DNA of 64,000 nt from an alpha proteobacterium AAP38. Lineage in GTDB: Bacteria > Pseudomonadota > Alphaproteobacteria > Azospirillales > Azospirillaceae. Shown here piece after piece: positions 1-10,078 of this stretch (positions are counted from its first letter, which is position 1; each line of letters opens with the position of its first letter). The position numbers and the translations under genes are program-made. Where the stretch lies: positions 1 through 64,000 of the forward strand of contig LJHR01000047.1 in the NCBI GenBank assembly GCA_001296005.1, given 5' to 3'. The notes beneath the pieces are model-generated. The model did no database searches, had not been told where the DNA came from, and worked only from the letters and a program-made list of their open reading frames with translations.

Positions 1-48
1 CAAGACAACGGCACACTTGTCAGGGTGCACCTGAACCTCGAAGAAAAG

Positions 49-125
<77 letters not shown>

Positions 126-174
126 GCAGGGCGGAAGAAGTTAGCGTCCTCTCCGGGACGACCACCGCAAAGGG

Positions 175-251
<77 letters not shown>

Positions 252-298
252 AAACTTTTCAAACAGCGCCGCGACCGTTTCCAGCCCCGCCGCCGCTG

Positions 299-338
299 AG
301 GTGGGCGGGTGTATATTCGACCCCGCCCACCTTGTCAA
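299..338 (-). promoter_or_regulatory. Promoter of the tandem tRNA-Asp genes
   Basis: On the minus strand TTGACA (333-338) and TATACA (310-315) are separated by exactly 17 bp, a near-perfect sigma-70 promoter. The 11-bp spacer segment 322-332 and the 11-bp discriminator segment 299-309 are perfect inverted repeats of each other (AGGTGGGCGGG / CCCGCCCACCT), so the -10 box sits in the loop of a dyad. The GC-rich discriminator fits growth-rate control of stable RNA; the dyad itself is unexplained. Confidence 0.75.
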
Positions 339-364
339 ACATGAAATCGCCAGGAAAATGCGGA

Positions 365-589
365 TCAGCAGCCCTTGGCATGGCGCAGGGCGAACAACCG
401 GTCCAGCACATCGTCCAGATTGGCCGGCGGGTCCCGCTTCTCGAACGCGTCCGGGCCGCCATAGCGGCTCAGAGCCAGCTCCAGGGCCCGCCAGAGCTGT
501 TCGGCGATTTCCAGTTCCTGTTGGTCGATGGCCAGTTCCAGCGCAGCCAGGATACGGTCGCCCAAACGACGATCAGCGGAATCGATCAC
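365..589 (-). CDS. Small hypothetical protein, 74 aa
   Basis: A compact acidic-amphipathic protein of 74 residues that looks all-helical, with repeated Leu/Ala and Glu/Asp patterns such as EIAEQLWRALELAL. It ends in a short basic tail with a terminal Cys. It lies between tRNA-Val and the tRNA-Asp pair on the same strand. I do not recognise a named domain. Coding status is inferred from balanced composition, unlike the Arg/Pro-rich overlapping frames, and from my impression that similar small proteins occur in Rhodospirillales. Function unknown. Confidence 0.62.
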   Translation of the reverse strand: MIDSADRRLGDRILAALELAIDQQELEIAEQLWRALELALSRYGGPDAFEKRDPPANLDDVLDRLFALRHAKGC

Positions 590-708
590 GAAACGCCTTC
601 CTCTTTCCCGTGCGCAGCCGTGGAGAACGACCGATGGCGCATCATACCCGTTCCACCGGCGCTGCGACAGGTGGAATGGCAGATCAATACAAGGATAGGG
701 GGAGGGAA

Positions 709-783
709 TGGTGGGCGGTGAGGGGATCGAACCCCCGACCTGCGGTGTGTAAAACCGATGCTCTACCTCTGAGCTAACCGCCC
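709..783 (-). tRNA. tRNA-Val(TAC)
   Basis: On the minus strand a 75-nt cloverleaf begins GGGCGGT, pairs with ACCGCCC, and ends with discriminator A plus encoded CCA. The anticodon loop TTTACAC gives anticodon TAC for valine. The first base pair of the anticodon stem (U27-C43) is a mismatch; the rest of the fold is standard. A candidate promoter lies just upstream at 804-831. Confidence 0.95.
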
Positions 784-803
784 GTACCTTATCGTTGGCC
801 GGG

Positions 804-831
804 ACAATAGCGGCCGGAACGGGAGAATCAA
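804..831 (-). promoter_or_regulatory. Candidate promoter of tRNA-Val
   Basis: On the minus strand TTGATT (826-831) and TATTGT (804-809) are separated by 16 bp. This would start transcription roughly 14 nt ahead of the mature tRNA-Val 5' end. It lies between the hupB terminator and the tRNA, which is where a separate promoter is needed. Confidence 0.55.
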
Positions 832-874
832 CAAAGAAGTTGGTTTTCCCCCAACATGACAGGGGCCAAAAATG

Positions 875-905
875 AAAAACGGGCGCGCCCGGAGGGCCGC
901 CCGTT
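875..905 (-). terminator. Rho-independent terminator of hupB
   Basis: Perfect 8-bp arms AACGGGCG (878-885) and CGCCCGTT (898-905) are followed on the minus strand by a run of T residues. The hairpin lies about 54 nt beyond the hupB stop codon, so it should end the hupB transcript before the tRNA genes. Confidence 0.8.
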
Positions 906-958
906 ATCTCACCATCAGGCCGCCCAGCTATCGCCGGGCATCCCTAGATAGGCGTCGC

Positions 959-1231
959 TCAGTTCAGCGCGTCCTTCAGGCCCTTGCCGGGCTTGAACTT
1001 CGGCTGCTTGGAAGCGGCGATGGAGATCTTCTCACCGGTGCGGGGATTGCGGCCCTCGGAAGCGGCGCGTTCAGCGACCGCGAAAGTGCCGAAGCCAACC
1101 AGACGCACTTCGTCGCCCTTCTTCAGCGCGCCGGTGATCCCATCAAAAACCGCATCGACGGCCTTGTTCGCGTCCGCCTTGGACAGACCAGCCGCTTCGG
1201 CGACCGCGGCAACGAGATCGTTCTTGTTCAC
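959..1231 (-). CDS. hupB: DNA-binding protein HU (beta type)
   Basis: A 90-residue histone-like nucleoid protein, the usual length for HU. HU dimers bend and compact DNA without strong sequence preference. The start [12 protein letters not shown], the helical dimerisation core and the DNA-arm signature GRNPRTGE (about residues 61-68) are all present, followed by the basic C-terminal helix. It follows lon on the same strand, the same lon-hupB order seen in many proteobacteria. A 16-bp hairpin at 1301-1351 separates the two, so hupB probably has its own promoter or is modulated by that hairpin. Confidence 0.96.
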   Translation of the reverse strand: MNKNDLVAAVAEAAGLSKADANKAVDAVFDGITGALKKGDEVRLVGFGTFAVAERAASEGRNPRTGEKISIAASKQPKFKPGKGLKDALN

Positions 1232-1300
1232 TTAAGGCCCCCCTCATCAAGAGAGTATCGGTTGCAACATGCCCGAGATGTCTTCCCAGGCATCAAGGGA

Positions 1301-1351
1301 TTGGGTTCCGCCGCCAACACAAGGGTTTGTGCGGGTGGCGGCGGAACCCAA
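1301..1351 (-). terminator. Long hairpin between lon and hupB
   Basis: Perfect 16-bp arms lie at 1301-1316 (TTGGGTTCCGCCGCCA) and 1336-1351 (TGGCGGCGGAACCCAA). Inside them a second 5-bp stem (CACAA/TTGTG, 1318-1322 and 1327-1331) stacks into one extended hairpin. It begins 24 nt after the lon stop codon. There is no U-tract on the minus strand, so it could be a lon terminator, a 3' stabilising hairpin, or a processing or attenuation site ahead of hupB. Confidence 0.6.
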
Positions 1352-1374
1352 TTCACACGATTTCCAATCGCACT

Positions 1375-3783
<2,409 letters not shown>

Positions 3784-3964
3784 CTTAAGTCAGCCTTCTA
3801 TATTCATGCCGCCAGCCCCGCTGGGCCTGGGCCGACCGCCCGCCCCAGATGGGCACGGGATGAAACGGTCGTGACGGCGTCAGGCGTTAACGTGGCACAC
3901 CAATACCCCCCCTTCAAGGGCTTGAACCACGCCAAAGGCGTACTAGCGGTTTGTCACGAGCGCA

Positions 3965-3999
3965 AAAAGGGCCGCGCGGCAGTGCCGCGCGGCCCTTTT
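3965..3999 (-). terminator. Terminator downstream of the oxidase subunit IV gene
   Basis: Perfect 16-bp arms (3965-3980 and 3984-3999) enclose a 3-nt loop. On the minus strand the stem is followed by TTTTTGCG. It lies 30 nt beyond the stop of the gene at 4029-4253 and upstream of lon, so it isolates lon from its upstream neighbour. The A/T ends on both arms would let it work in either direction. Confidence 0.85.
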
Positions 4000-4028
4000 C
4001 AGCACTTAAGAAACGTATGAAGGCGCTG

Positions 4029-4253
4029 TTAAACCTTGCCCAGCAGTGCGGCGAAGGTCAGCACGACATAGCCCAGCACCATGAACAGCACGGCATAGCC
4101 CCAGCCGATGAAGAAGTGCAGCATCAGCATCAGCAGGAACAGCACCACGGCGATGATGCCGATGGTGGTGAAACGGGTAAAGGCATGCCAGCCCTCGGCA
4201 TGTTCCTTCACGATCTTGTTGTCGACCACCACGGGCCCATGTGCGCCGGCCAT
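4029..4253 (-). CDS. aa3-type cytochrome c oxidase subunit IV-like protein
   Basis: A 74-residue inner-membrane protein matching the small bacterial aa3-type oxidase subunit IV family. It has a short soluble N-terminus with KEHAEGWHAFTRF, then two closely spaced hydrophobic segments (about residues 29-49 and 52-72). I chose the ATG at 4253 because a purine-rich GGGGAGAAGAAA sequence precedes it and family members are this size; a longer reading frame upstream has an Arg/Cys-rich, non-protein-like extension. It is far from any catalytic oxidase subunit gene in this window, so its membership of a particular oxidase complex is inferred only from the family. Confidence 0.82.
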   Translation of the reverse strand: MAGAHGPVVVDNKIVKEHAEGWHAFTRFTTIGIIAVVLFLLMLMLHFFIGWGYAVLFMVLGYVVLTFAALLGKV

Positions 4254-4345
4254 TTTCTTCTCCCCGGTACGAGACGATGGAATTCTGCGCGATTGTGTAA
4301 GGGTTGGTGGGGCTGTTGACAAGGCCTCTCGAACGGTTCTGGGTG

Positions 4346-4816
4346 CTACCGAATGTCCTTCACCAGTCGCAACGTCTCCTCGCCATAGCCCAGGCGCGCA
4401 TAGAAGGCACGACCACGCGCATTGCTGGCAAACACGTCCAGCGACAAGGACGAATAACCCTGACGCCTGGCCCATTCCTCCACCGCCGTCATTAAGGCCT
4501 TTGCCGTCCCCTGCCCCTGCGCGGCCTCTGTTACGGCCAGCAGGGGGATATAGGCAGCAATCTGGTCGGTGAAGATGTCCAGCATCGGCTCGGCATGCAC
4601 GAATCCCAGCCGCTCGCCGGCCTCATCCTCGGCGATGAAGGTCACGGCCCCCGGCTTGGGCGCCTCCAGCGTCTCATGCATGAAACTGCGCTGGAACCGC
4701 ATCACCTCCTCCGCACTGCGCCAGGACAGATCAGCCGCACCGGCCAGCCGCGGGGCGAGGCCGTGGATGAAGGGCAGGTCTTCTGCGGTGGCGGGGCGTA
4801 TCGACAGCATGGACAT
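4346..4816 (-). CDS. GNAT-family N-acetyltransferase
   Basis: A 156-residue acyltransferase of the GNAT fold, expected to move an acetyl group from acetyl-CoA to an amine on an unknown substrate. The acetyl-CoA pyrophosphate-binding region is seen as VTEAAQGQGTAKALMTAVEEW, and the C-terminal SNARGRAFYARLGYGEE is the typical last helix-strand segment. I set the start at the ATG at 4816 (MSMLSIRPATAEDLPF); upstream codons give an unlikely Cys-rich leader. It is divergent from the PadR gene at 4942 and may share its control region, but nothing in the sequence names the substrate. Confidence 0.85.
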   Translation of the reverse strand: MSMLSIRPATAEDLPFIHGLAPRLAGAADLSWRSAEEVMRFQRSFMHETLEAPKPGAVTFIAEDEAGERLGFVHAEPMLDIFTDQIAAYIPLLAVTEAAQGQGTAKALMTAVEEWARRQGYSSLSLDVFASNARGRAFYARLGYGEETLRLVKDIR

Positions 4817-4909
4817 GGGCGGTTCCGGCAGAGCGTTGATCACAGGGCAATGACACGGGTCACGACAGTCGCACAATCACCCTTGACGGCTGATCATTTG
4901 TCCTACACC

Positions 4910-4929
4910 GTATGCAACATAACTCATAC
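4910..4929. promoter_or_regulatory. Candidate PadR operator
   Basis: The inverted pair GTATG (4910-4914) and CATAC (4925-4929) surrounds a TGCAACATA core immediately upstream of the PadR start at 4942. PadR regulators typically bind AT-rich dyads containing ATG and CAT half-sites at their own promoters. A TTGACG hexamer at 4883-4888 may be a -35 box. Autoregulation is inferred from position only. Confidence 0.4.
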
Positions 4930-4941
4930 AGGGTATGGATT

Positions 4942-5307
4942 ATGACAACGGTCGCGAACGCCACGCTTGGACAGTTTGAGCAGGTTGTGCTGACGGCCAT
5001 CCTTGCCCTGGGTGACGGGGCCTACGGCGTCACCATCCACGCCAAGGTGGAGGAACTGTCGAGGCCGCGAAAGGTGGTGCTGGGCGCCGTCTACGCCACC
5101 TTGGACCGGATGGAGGATAAGGGGCTGGTCACGTCCTGGATGACCGATCCCACACCGGAAAGGGGCGGGCGGGCCAAACGCTGCTTCCGGCTTGAGCAGT
5201 CGGGGGAACTGGCCCTGCGGGACGCGGCGACGACCGCCAAACGCATCTGCGATGCAATCGAACAGCAATGGGGAGTGGGGATATGGAACGACAGCGCAAT
5301 CGCGTAG
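4942..5307 (+). CDS. PadR-family transcriptional regulator
   Basis: A 121-residue winged-helix repressor-type protein of the PadR family, normal in size. The N-terminal winged helix is recognisable from LGQFEQVVLTAILALGDGAYG, the recognition segment VLGAVYATLDRMEDKGLV and the wing motif ERGGRAKRCFRL. A short C-terminal helix would serve dimerisation. The start at 4942 (MTTVANATLG) is preferred over the ATG at 4912, which lies inside the candidate operator. The downstream membrane-protein gene starts inside its 3' end (5283), so the two are translationally coupled. This arrangement suggests the regulator controls, or responds together with, that membrane protein. Confidence 0.9.
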   Translation: MTTVANATLGQFEQVVLTAILALGDGAYGVTIHAKVEELSRPRKVVLGAVYATLDRMEDKGLVTSWMTDPTPERGGRAKRCFRLEQSGELALRDAATTAKRICDAIEQQWGVGIWNDSAIA

Positions 5308-6359
5308 ACCATCCAGCACCAGCAGCACCCGGATTGGTGGGGCGCCTTGTGCAGATGATATTGCCGCCCGCCTCGCGCGAGGCCGTGATGGGCGATCTGG
5401 CCGAGAGCTGCCGTTCGCCGGGCCAGTTGGCTGCCGAAGGACTGCGCAGCGTGCCGCCGCTGGTAGCCGAACAGGCACGCCGGGCGTCGCGGCTGCCGGT
5501 GATCGGGTTGCAGCTGTTCATCCTGTTCGCCTGCCTGGGCGGGTTCGAACTGGACCGCGCCGGCAAGGTGGTGACCAATGCCGCCTGCGCCGCCCTGCCC
5601 ATGGGGCTGGCCATGGTCGGGTTGCTGCTGCGCAATATCTATCGCAGTGAGGATAACCCGGTACGGCAGGGCTTTTTCGACGCTTTGACGGCGGCCCTGT
5701 GCGTGGTGGCGCAGCAGACCATGATGCATGTGCTGATCGCTGCCGGCCATGTCGATCCAGCCTGGGCCCTGTCGCGGTCGCTGATCGTGCTGGCCTGCCT
5801 GTCCTTCCCCATCCTCTGGACCTTGGGCGCCATGGAGAATCCCGACGCGGTGCGGCGCAAGCCCGCACAGCCGCTGTTCAGCGATTACAATCAGTTCGTC
5901 CAGCGCACCCGCGTGCGTAACCGGGCCGAAATGGCGGCGCTCGCCATGATCATCGGTGTGTCGGGCTATTTCCTGGCGCGGTTTCAGCCGCCGGTCGCTC
6001 CGCTGGGCTGGAGCTTTCTGACCGGTTACGCCTGCATCCTGGTCTATCTGGCGCTGCGCGGTGCCGCCCGCCCGGCCCCGCTGGACGCCGACAGCGCCAC
6101 CGTGCGGGCGCTTTATGAGACGGAATTGAACCGGCAGAGCCGGCAGCGCCGCCTGATGTGGTGGTTCTGGTTCGTGCCGCTGTTCGCCGGGCTGATGACC
6201 AATCTGGTGATGTATGGCGTGTCGAAGGAACAGCCCCTGCGCATCGTGGGCGGCATCGCTGCCATCTTCCTGCTGGGCTATCTGATCGAGCGGCTGCACC
6301 GCGACCGGCGCCTGGCCATCCATTTGAAGCTAAACAACCTGGCCGCCGTTCCGGCCTGA
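5283..6359 (+). CDS. PadR-coupled multi-pass membrane protein with permease-prefix-like N-terminus
   Basis: A 358-residue protein of unknown function. Residues of about 20-40 (LVQMILPPASREAVMGDLAE) resemble the short permease-prefix motif found in front of some FtsX-like permeases that are themselves linked to PadR regulators. The rest holds roughly seven or eight hydrophobic segments in two blocks, separated by a polar stretch around RKPAQPLFSDYNQFVQRTR. I see no FtsX or MacB periplasmic domain and no ATPase partner nearby. The ATG at 5283 overlaps the PadR gene by 25 bp. A strong terminator follows at 6382, making this a two-gene operon. Confidence 0.8.
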   Translation: MERQRNRVDHPAPAAPGLVGRLVQMILPPASREAVMGDLAESCRSPGQLAAEGLRSVPPLVAEQARRASRLPVIGLQLFILFACLGGFELDRAGKVVTNAACAALPMGLAMVGLLLRNIYRSEDNPVRQGFFDALTAALCVVAQQTMMHVLIAAGHVDPAWALSRSLIVLACLSFPILWTLGAMENPDAVRRKPAQPLFSDYNQFVQRTRVRNRAEMAALAMIIGVSGYFLARFQPPVAPLGWSFLTGYACILVYLALRGAARPAPLDADSATVRALYETELNRQSRQRRLMWWFWFVPLFAGLMTNLVMYGVSKEQPLRIVGGIAAIFLLGYLIERLHRDRRLAIHLKLNNLAAVPA

Positions 6360-6381
6360 TAAGCACCATCGGACTGCCTTG

Positions 6382-6420
6382 TCGCATGCGCCACCCCCCG
6401 GCGCATGCGATCTTGTTTTC
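6382..6420 (+). terminator. Terminator of the PadR operon
   Basis: Perfect 11-bp arms TCGCATGCGCC (6382-6392) and GGCGCATGCGA (6400-6410) with a 7-nt loop are followed on the plus strand by TCTTGTTTTC. It lies 22 nt after the membrane-protein stop and in front of the convergent purN end. Confidence 0.82.
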
Positions 6421-7051
6421 AGGCAATGGGAACGATCATTGCCACCCGCTTTACCACGGCCCGGTCCCCCTCCAGCCTCACCCGCCCCTCGGCGATAAGC
6501 CGCACGGCCAACGGATAGGCCTTGTGCTCCTGCTCCAGCACGCGGGCGGACAGACTGTCAGGCGTATCATCATCGGCAACGGCGACCGCAGCCTGTACGA
6601 TGATCGGACCGGTATCCATCTCCACCCGCACATAATGAACCGTGCAGCCATGGAACCACACGCCGGCCTCGATGGCACGGGCATGGGTGTCCAGGCCGGG
6701 GAAGGATGGCAGCAGGGAGGGGTGGATATTGATCAGGCGGTTATGCCACGCCTGCACAAACACCGGCGACAGCAGCCGCATATAGCCGGCAAGGCAGACC
6801 AGACCGACGCCCGCCGTCTCCAACGCCGCAATCATCGCCGTCTCATGCGCGGCCTTGTCGGCGAAATCCTTAGGCCGCAGCACCAGGGTGGCGATGCCGG
6901 CGGCGCGTGCCCGGTCCAGGCCGGCGGCGTCCGGCTTGTTGGAGATGACAAGCGCCACCTCCGCCGGATAGGTGGGATCGCTGGCGGCGTCGATCAGGGC
7001 CTGCAGGTTGCTGCCCCGGCCCGAGATCAGGACGCCCAGACGCAATCTCAC
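6419..7051 (-). CDS. purN: Phosphoribosylglycinamide formyltransferase
   Basis: A 210-residue folate-dependent GAR transformylase. It transfers a formyl group from 10-formyltetrahydrofolate to glycinamide ribonucleotide, an early step of purine biosynthesis in the cytoplasm. The N-terminal phosphate loop [12 protein letters not shown], the conserved [11 protein letters not shown] with the catalytic His, and a later Asp in RVEMDTGPI are all visible. Its start overlaps the stop of purM by 4 bp (7048-7051), so purM and purN form a coupled two-gene operon, the usual pairing for consecutive pathway genes. Confidence 0.97.
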   Translation of the reverse strand: MRLRLGVLISGRGSNLQALIDAASDPTYPAEVALVISNKPDAAGLDRARAAGIATLVLRPKDFADKAAHETAMIAALETAGVGLVCLAGYMRLLSPVFVQAWHNRLINIHPSLLPSFPGLDTHARAIEAGVWFHGCTVHYVRVEMDTGPIIVQAAVAVADDDTPDSLSARVLEQEHKAYPLAVRLIAEGRVRLEGDRAVVKRVAMIVPIA

Positions 7052-8106
7052 GACCAGCGCTCCAGCCCCGAAATCACGACGCGGTGGCCGTCATTACTAC
7101 GCGGCACCACGGTGCCGATGCGCTTCACGGTCTCGCCACCCTCGGTCAGGATGCGGGCCGCCTCGTCCGCCTTCTCAGCGGGCACGACCACGACCATGCC
7201 GATGCCGCAATTGAAGGTGCGGGCCATTTCCGATGCTTCGACATTGCCCGTCTTCATCAGCCAGGTGAACACCGGCGGCAGGTCCCAGGATGCAGCATCC
7301 AGATCAACGCCCAGCCCGTCGGGCAGGACGCGCGGAATATTCTCGATCAGGCCGCCGCCCGTGATATGGGCAAGCGCGTTGACGGTGCCGGCGCGGACGG
7401 CGGCCAGGACCGACTTCACATAGATGCGAGTGGGCGTCAGCAGCGCGTCGCCCAGGCTGCGCGAACCATCCCACGGGCAGGCGCTGTCATAGGTCAGGCC
7501 CGACACGCCCACCAGCTTGCGCACCAGCGAATAACCGTTGGAATGGACACCGCTGGAGGCCAGGCCCAGCACCACATCGCCGGCGGCCACCTTGTCACCG
7601 ATCAGCACCTGGGAACGTTCGACGGCACCGACCGAGAAACCGGCCAGATCATAATCGCCATGGGCATACATACCCGGCATTTCAGCCGTCTCACCACCGA
7701 CCAGGGCGCAACCAGCCTGACGGCAACCTTCGGCGATGCCGGCAACGATGGCGCGACCGGCGGCCACGTCCAGCTTGCCCGTGGCGTAGTAATCCAGGAA
7801 TAGCAGCGGTTCGGCGCCCTGCACCACCAGATCATTCACGCACATGGCGACCAGATCGATACCGACCGTGTCATGCTTGTTGGCGTCGATGGCGACCTTC
7901 AGCTTGGTGCCCACGCCGTCGGTGGTGGAGACCAGCAGCGGATCATGGAAGCCGGCGGCACGCAGATCGAACAGCGCGCCAAAGCCGCCCAGGCCCGCAT
8001 CGGAGCCGGAACGGGCCGTGGACTTGGCCAGCGGCTTGATCGCATCGACCAGTGCGTTGCCCGCGTCGATATCGACACCCGCATCCCGGTAGGAATAGCT
8101 GCTCAT
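7048..8106 (-). CDS. purM: Phosphoribosylformylglycinamidine cyclo-ligase (AIR synthetase)
   Basis: A 352-residue enzyme that closes the imidazole ring of 5-aminoimidazole ribonucleotide using ATP. The start [17 protein letters not shown] at 8106 is typical of PurM; a longer frame runs upstream into the divergent gene and is rejected. The conserved [19 protein letters not shown] and [11 protein letters not shown] motifs of the PurM fold are present in order. It is the first gene of the purM-purN pair and is divergent from the DUF2066 gene, with about 110 bp of shared promoter space between. Confidence 0.97.
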   Translation of the reverse strand: MSSYSYRDAGVDIDAGNALVDAIKPLAKSTARSGSDAGLGGFGALFDLRAAGFHDPLLVSTTDGVGTKLKVAIDANKHDTVGIDLVAMCVNDLVVQGAEPLLFLDYYATGKLDVAAGRAIVAGIAEGCRQAGCALVGGETAEMPGMYAHGDYDLAGFSVGAVERSQVLIGDKVAAGDVVLGLASSGVHSNGYSLVRKLVGVSGLTYDSACPWDGSRSLGDALLTPTRIYVKSVLAAVRAGTVNALAHITGGGLIENIPRVLPDGLGVDLDAASWDLPPVFTWLMKTGNVEASEMARTFNCGIGMVVVVPAEKADEAARILTEGGETVKRIGTVVPRSNDGHRVVISGLERWS

Positions 8107-8217
8107 GCCCTGGCCCTCACTGCTGGCGTAACGGTGCCGGGGTGGGGTAGAAAGCCCATGGTGGCCTGCCGCACCCCGGATTTGGCGCCGAACATAGCAA
8201 CATCGGAATTCAAGGCA

Positions 8218-9324
8218 ATGCCGGTCATCCGCACCCCCGCCCTGCGCAAAAGCCTGTCTGTCGCCCTGATGGCCCTGGGTCTGGCCCTGCCGGCCTCCGG
8301 TCAGGCGGTGGACGACCTGTTCACAGTGCGCGATGTGGGCGTCGATATTTCGTCCGGCAACGCCAATGTCGCCCGTGACCAGGGCGTGCGCGAGGCGCAG
8401 CGCAAGGCCTTCGACCTGATGTTCGACCGGCTGACCGTGGACGGCGCCCGCACCGCCCTGCCCCCCGTTCCGTCCGACGTGATCGAACGCATGGTGCAAA
8501 GCTTTGAGATCCAGGAGGAGCGGACATCGGCCACCCGCTATGTCGGCAAGCTGGCCATCCGCTTCAACCCCGCTGCCCTGCGCACCTATCTGCGCGCCAA
8601 TAATGTCGCCTATGCCGAGGTGCGGTCAAAGCCGACCCTGGTCCTGCCCATCGATCAGACGGGTGGTACGCCGGTCCTGTGGCAGGCTGGCACGACCTGG
8701 CGGCAGGCCTGGGCCGATCTGGCCCCGCGTCAGGGCGGTCTGGTGCCCGTGACTGTACCGTTCGGGGAGGCCGCCGATGTCAGCGATATCGGTGTGGAGC
8801 AGGCCCTGTCCGGTGACGCCGCCGCGCTGCGCCGCATTGCCGACCGCTATGGTGCCGGCGATGTGGCCGTAGTGGTGGTCAGCGGCACGCCGGAGGCGGG
8901 CCTGACGGTGACGGTCGCCCTGCATCCCGCCACGGGCAGCGGGGAAACGTTCAGCCTGACACAATCCCCCCTGCCCGCCGACAGTACGGAATCGGTCAAC
9001 CCCACCCTGCGCGCCGCCGTGGAAAGCGTGACCCACCGGTTCGAGGAACGCTGGACCGCCGCGACGCAAATCGCCGCCGGTGCCATGTCGGACCTGAAGT
9101 TGACTGCCCGCTTTGCCGATCAGGCCGCCTGGCTGTCCATCCGCAAACGTCTGGCCGGCATCAGCACGATCACCCAGACCAATATCACCAGCCTGTCGCG
9201 CAATGGCGCCGTCCTGGACCTGCGCCATGCCGGCGATATCGGCCAACTGCGCACCGCACTGGCCCAGCGCGATCTGGTGCTGGAAGACGGGGCCGACGGG
9301 CCGGTCCTGCGCAGCGCGCGGTGA
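8218..9324 (+). CDS. DUF2066 domain protein, exported
   Basis: A 368-residue protein with an N-terminal signal sequence (about residues 1-28: basic RTPALRK, hydrophobic core, then PASGQA). The DUF2066 region follows, seen in [24 protein letters not shown] and the later long alternating strands. The molecular role of DUF2066 is not known to me. It opens a run with the CDP-alcohol transferase, AI-2E permease and Hda, an order I associate with Rhodospirillales. The ATG at 8218 begins directly at the signal peptide; an in-frame upstream extension overlaps purM antisense and is rejected. Confidence 0.85.
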   Translation: MPVIRTPALRKSLSVALMALGLALPASGQAVDDLFTVRDVGVDISSGNANVARDQGVREAQRKAFDLMFDRLTVDGARTALPPVPSDVIERMVQSFEIQEERTSATRYVGKLAIRFNPAALRTYLRANNVAYAEVRSKPTLVLPIDQTGGTPVLWQAGTTWRQAWADLAPRQGGLVPVTVPFGEAADVSDIGVEQALSGDAAALRRIADRYGAGDVAVVVVSGTPEAGLTVTVALHPATGSGETFSLTQSPLPADSTESVNPTLRAAVESVTHRFEERWTAATQIAAGAMSDLKLTARFADQAAWLSIRKRLAGISTITQTNITSLSRNGAVLDLRHAGDIGQLRTALAQRDLVLEDGADGPVLRSAR

Positions 9325-9460
9325 TCGGTTCCACCAGCCCCCACCAGACCATTGTTATCCTTTCGAAAACCCTCATACTGCCGGGCATGTGACCCTTTTG
9401 GCTTGCCACGTGTTCATGATGGTAACGTCTGAACATAACCAACGGCGGAGTTGAGGCCCG

Positions 9461-10078
9461 ATGAGCGATCTTGCGCCCGAAACCATGGCCACCGATCCCA
9501 CCCTGGAACGGTTGCGCCGCATCACGATGGGCATCACCGCCGGGCGGCTGCTGTCGGCCCTGCTGATCTGCTGGCTGATCTATAGCGGTCATTATGCCTG
9601 GGCCTTCTGGCTGTTCGTGCTGGCCGCCCTTGGCGCCCTGCTGGAAGGGTCGGCGGCTCTGCTGTTCAAGACGCGCACAAGGCTGGGCGGGGTTCTGGAC
9701 GGGTTTGCCGACCGGCTGCTGCCGCTTCTGGCATTGACCGCGCTGACCTATAATGGCCTGTTGCCGCTCTGGGTGCTGATCCCCGTGCTACTGCGGGAAC
9801 TGGTGCTGGCGCTGGGGCAGAAGCTGCCCGAGACGGCGGGGAACGAACCCTGGATTCGCGAGCCGCGCTGGCTGTTCCATATCAACATCGTGGCCATGGA
9901 TGCGCTGGCCATCCTGTTCCTGCTGATCCAGGGGCCTGGATTCGGCGTCGATCTGTTCATCCTGCCGGCGGAACTGCTGGTGGTCGGTCTTACGCTGGCC
10001 TCGCTGGTGCTGGCCTTTGTCAGCCGGCCCAAGCCGGAGGATGAATTCCTGAACGACGATCCGGGCAAGGGCGCATGA
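9461..10078 (+). CDS. CDP-alcohol phosphatidyltransferase-family protein with a degenerate catalytic motif
   Basis: A 205-residue integral membrane protein with about six hydrophobic segments, matching the CDP-alcohol phosphatidyltransferase fold that makes phospholipid head groups from CDP-diacylglycerol. The family motif D-x2-DG-x2-AR-x8-G-x3-D-x3-D is found with exact spacing near residues 47-73, but the first Asp is Ala, the second Asp is Glu and the Arg is Leu; only GGVLDGFAD keeps the last two aspartates. These positions bind metal and CDP in active members, so activity may be altered or lost. It overlaps the next gene by 4 bp. Confidence 0.82.
   Translation: MSDLAPETMATDPTLERLRRITMGITAGRLLSALLICWLIYSGHYAWAFWLFVLAALGALLEGSAALLFKTRTRLGGVLDGFADRLLPLLALTALTYNGLLPLWVLIPVLLRELVLALGQKLPETAGNEPWIREPRWLFHINIVAMDALAILFLLIQGPGFGVDLFILPAELLVVGLTLASLVLAFVSRPKPEDEFLNDDPGKGA

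Noticed and set aside
301-777. Plus-strand frame crossing the tRNA-Val gene
   Set aside because: It reads through a tRNA gene and a strong promoter and is Arg/Pro-rich.
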